In this document: positions 61,849-64,000 of the stretch, piece by piece
How positions within the stretch are numbered: position 1 is the stretch's first letter
Layout: every line of letters begins with the position of its first letter
NCBI RefSeq assembly: GCF_000619945.1
Contig: NZ_JHVC01000020.1
Location: 1 to 64,000, forward strand
Source: Clostridium lundense DSM 17049
GTDB taxonomy: Bacteria > Bacillota > Clostridia > Clostridiales > Clostridiaceae
Length of the DNA: 64,000 bases
Direction of reading: 5' to 3'
Program-made: the position numbers and the translations under genes
Notes under the pieces: model-generated
Databases searched by the model: none
The model's input: only the letters and a program-made list of their open reading frames with translations
What the model was told of the DNA's origin: nothing

Positions 61849-64000
61849 TTGAAAAAAATAGTTTCTTTATTAATGATTTTAATTTTTACAATTAGTCTTG
61901 TAGGATGTAAAGATAAAGGTACATCTGCAGATGCATCTAAGGGTTCAGATAATGTAAATAGTATGGTGGAGGATATAAGTAAAAATTCAGGATTGGATAA
62001 TATAACAAGCTTTAAAGTAAACTCTAAGAATCAACTTGTTATGGCGGGAGTAACACAATCAAATGAAAAGAAGTTAGGAATTTATGATGCTGATGGAAAG
62101 CTTGTAAAAGACATAAAAATAGATTTTGGAGAAAAGTTAGGTCTTTGCACTGTTGATGAAAAAGATAATATTTATGTTTTAACAGAAAAATCTTCAAAGA
62201 GGGAAATTACTGTCTTTAATGCCTCAGGAGATAAAACTAAGACAATAAATCTTAAGAATACTTCAAAAAATGTTGAAGAAGATGGAATGAAAGAGATAGC
62301 TTTAAGAGGATATATGGAAGTGGATGATAAAGGAAACTTTTATATATTAACATTTGGAAAAGATAATCAGAGTGTAGAAGCAATAGATAAGGAAGGAAAA
62401 AATATTAAAAATCTATATACTAAATGTGATTTTATAAGCAATGATGATGAAGGCAATTTGTTTGTTGGTACGATGGAACAGGGAAATGGGGCAAAATTTT
62501 ATGTAGAAAGAACTAATCCTTTATCCGGTCAAAGGATATGGAAAAATGAGTATACTAGTGGTAGTTTTATGAAGACAGCAGTTCATAAAAAAGGAGATAA
62601 AGATTTTTATGGATTAAATAGTGATAATATATCTAAGTACAATGTTGCAGATGGAAAGTTTATAGAGAAGGTAATAGACTTTAAAGATTATGGTTTAGTT
62701 GATTTTAACTCAAGAATAAGAGATATTGATATAAATAAAAATAAGGATGTTTATATTTTAATTACTGAATTTAATAAAAAAGACAGATCTGAAAAATCAC
62801 AATTAGTTAGATGTAATTTAAATAATAAAAATAAAAATAGTGAAAAAGTTATTACACTTTCATTAATGTATCAAATTCAAGATATTGACGTTGCTATAAG
62901 TAAGTTCCGTAAAATACACCCAGATATTAAGATTGAAGTTAAGAATACAATTACAGATATTAATGATCCATCTAGCTATGAGAAGTATACAAAAAATGTA
63001 AATACAGAAATTATGTCTGGCAAAGGTTCAGATATCATATGTATGAATGGATTGCCATATCATAAATATGTAGATAAAAAAGCACTTGTAAATCTTAGTG
63101 ATTTTATTTCTAAAGATAAAGACTTTAATATGAAAAATTATAATGAAAAAATTATAAATGCTTTTAAATATAAGGAAGGATTATATACTATACCAACTAG
63201 ATACGAATTTTCAGCTCTTGCAGTTGATAAAAAAATATTAGAAGAGAATAAAATAAATATAGATGATAAAAATCGGACATGGAATAATTTTATGGACTAT
63301 GCTCGTAAGCTTACAAAAGATAAAAATGGTGATGGAAAAATAGATCAGTATGCTCTTCCTAAGATGAAAGGCTCAGAGATTATGCAGTTCCTTTTCTTAA
63401 ATGGCAATTACAATAAGTTTATAGATGAAGATAAGAAGCAAGCAAAATTTGACTCTAAAGAGTTTATTGACATTTTAAATCTAGCTAAGGAAGTTACTAC
63501 TAAAGGAATTATGGATACAAAAGGAGATGGCATAAGTACTACTACTGGAGGAAATATTCAGTTTTTACACAGTGATAATGTTTTTTTGCCAACACCTATT
63601 TTTAGCAATGTAATATTAGGTGATAAATTCAATTTGTTAAATTTACCGTCTCAAGGAAGTAGCTTTACATCAAATAGCACCTTCTCCATAAATAAGCATT
63701 CTAAATATAAAGATGAATGTTGGGAGTTTATTAAATTCCTTATTAGTGAGGATATTCAAGCTGGAGATAGTGCATCAGGTATACCAATAAATAATGCAGC
63801 ACTTGAAAGAGTTCAGAAGGAAATCATTGAAATGACTAAAGATAGGAAACCATATAATTTAACTCAAGATGATGTTAACATATTCAATAAGTTTATAAGC
63901 AATTTATCAAATGGAGATAATGAAAATTCTCAGGTTCAGGAAATAGTAGGGACAGAAACAGATAAATTTATTAGTGGACAGCAAACAGCTGAACAGGCAG
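61849..64000 (+). CDS. Lipoprotein: propeller-like region fused to extracellular solute-binding protein (3' end cut)
   Basis: 717 residues visible, open at base 64000. Start TTG 61849 with GAAGGGG 6 bases before. Lipobox LVGC with Cys20. Residues 40-325 contain repeated beta-blade-like units (IYDADGKLVKDI, VFNASGDKTKTINL, VDDKGNFYILTFG, AIDKEGKNIKNLY). From about 332 a type-1 solute-binding protein begins: VITLSLMYQIQDIDVAISKF, KIHPDIKIEVKN, later GSSFTSNSTFSINKHSKYKD and ECWEFIKFLIS. It presumably delivers substrate to the sugar-type permeases at 57328-59114. Confidence 0.88.
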   Translation, partial: MKKIVSLLMILIFTISLVGCKDKGTSADASKGSDNVNSMVEDISKNSGLDNITSFKVNSKNQLVMAGVTQSNEKKLGIYDADGKLVKDIKIDFGEKLGLCTVDEKDNIYVLTEKSSKREITVFNASGDKTKTINLKNTSKNVEEDGMKEIALRGYMEVDDKGNFYILTFGKDNQSVEAIDKEGKNIKNLYTKCDFISNDDEGNLFVGTMEQGNGAKFYVERTNPLSGQRIWKNEYTSGSFMKTAVHKKGDKDFYGLNSDNISKYNVADGKFIEKVIDFKDYGLVDFNSRIRDIDINKNKDVYILITEFNKKDRSEKSQLVRCNLNNKNKNSEKVITLSLMYQIQDIDVAISKFRKIHPDIKIEVKNTITDINDPSSYEKYTKNVNTEIMSGKGSDIICMNGLPYHKYVDKKALVNLSDFISKDKDFNMKNYNEKIINAFKYKEGLYTIPTRYEFSALAVDKKILEENKINIDDKNRTWNNFMDYARKLTKDKNGDGKIDQYALPKMKGSEIMQFLFLNGNYNKFIDEDKKQAKFDSKEFIDILNLAKEVTTKGIMDTKGDGISTTTGGNIQFLHSDNVFLPTPIFSNVILGDKFNLLNLPSQGSSFTSNSTFSINKHSKYKDECWEFIKFLISEDIQAGDSASGIPINNAALERVQKEIIEMTKDRKPYNLTQDDVNIFNKFISNLSNGDNENSQVQEIVGTETDKFISGQQTAEQA

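Overview
The window is an AT-rich, low-GC chromosomal segment from an endospore-forming clostridium (Clostridium sensu stricto type). It is centred on the replication origin. The evidence is the order gyrA-gyrB-remB-recF-S4-dnaN-dnaA read away from rpmH-rnpA-yidD-yidC-jag-mnmE-mnmG-rsmG-noc-parA-parB, a very A/T-biased codon choice, strong AGGAGG ribosome binding sites, and spore-associated genes (yyaC, a YtvI-like membrane protein, lonC). I see no insertion sequence, prophage, CRISPR array or clear pseudogene. A species cannot be named from the sequence alone.

Layout. 1-237 is the 5' end of a 16S rRNA on the minus strand, with a near-consensus promoter. 761-9642 is the minus-strand replication block. 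oriC is bipartite: four perfect DnaA boxes plus a DnaA-trio unwinding element lie between dnaA and dnaN (8038-8247), and a second cluster of boxes lies between dnaA and rpmH (9781-10002). 10144-19026 holds ribosome, membrane-insertion and tRNA-modification genes, then two ParB paralogues and ParA with two parS sites. 19081-25174 holds small conserved genes, sporulation-linked yyaC and a YtvI-like protein, a selenium/sulfur group (class V desulfurase, YedF, Se/S carrier-like protein) and an MscS channel. 25224-26286 is the rpsF-ssb-rpsR operon with an S6:S18-type leader. 26560-32773 is a compact run coding for a sensor kinase, a response regulator with a TPR tail, a transglutaminase-fold protein that has lost its catalytic Cys, two RCK subunits, an unannotated 34-residue membrane peptide, TrkH and an OB-fold membrane protein. 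32936-39995 holds a MazG-like gene, yybS-type gene, gdpP, rplI, lonC and dnaB. 40228-45011 has tRNA-Thr(CGT) and arginine genes (argJ and argC leftward, argB and argD rightward) driven by a symmetric divergent promoter. 45330-56296 is a mix: an L,D-transpeptidase, a dicarboxylate symporter facing an ACT-domain regulator, pgsA-type gene, an FAD protein, purA, a thioesterase and a two-component system. 56424-64000 is a D,D-carboxypeptidase followed by two sugar-type ABC permeases, an HlyD-type adaptor, a MacB/FtsX-like permease and a lipoprotein that joins a propeller-like region to a solute-binding protein; it runs off the window.

Most of the window is conserved chromosome core. The best candidates for undescribed biology are the kinase/TPR-regulator/Trk potassium locus with its pseudo-enzyme and micropeptide, the mixed importer/exporter locus with the fused lipoprotein, terminator hairpins whose 3' arm is also the ribosome binding site of the next gene, a dispersed 32-bp intergenic repeat, and the symmetric arginine promoter.
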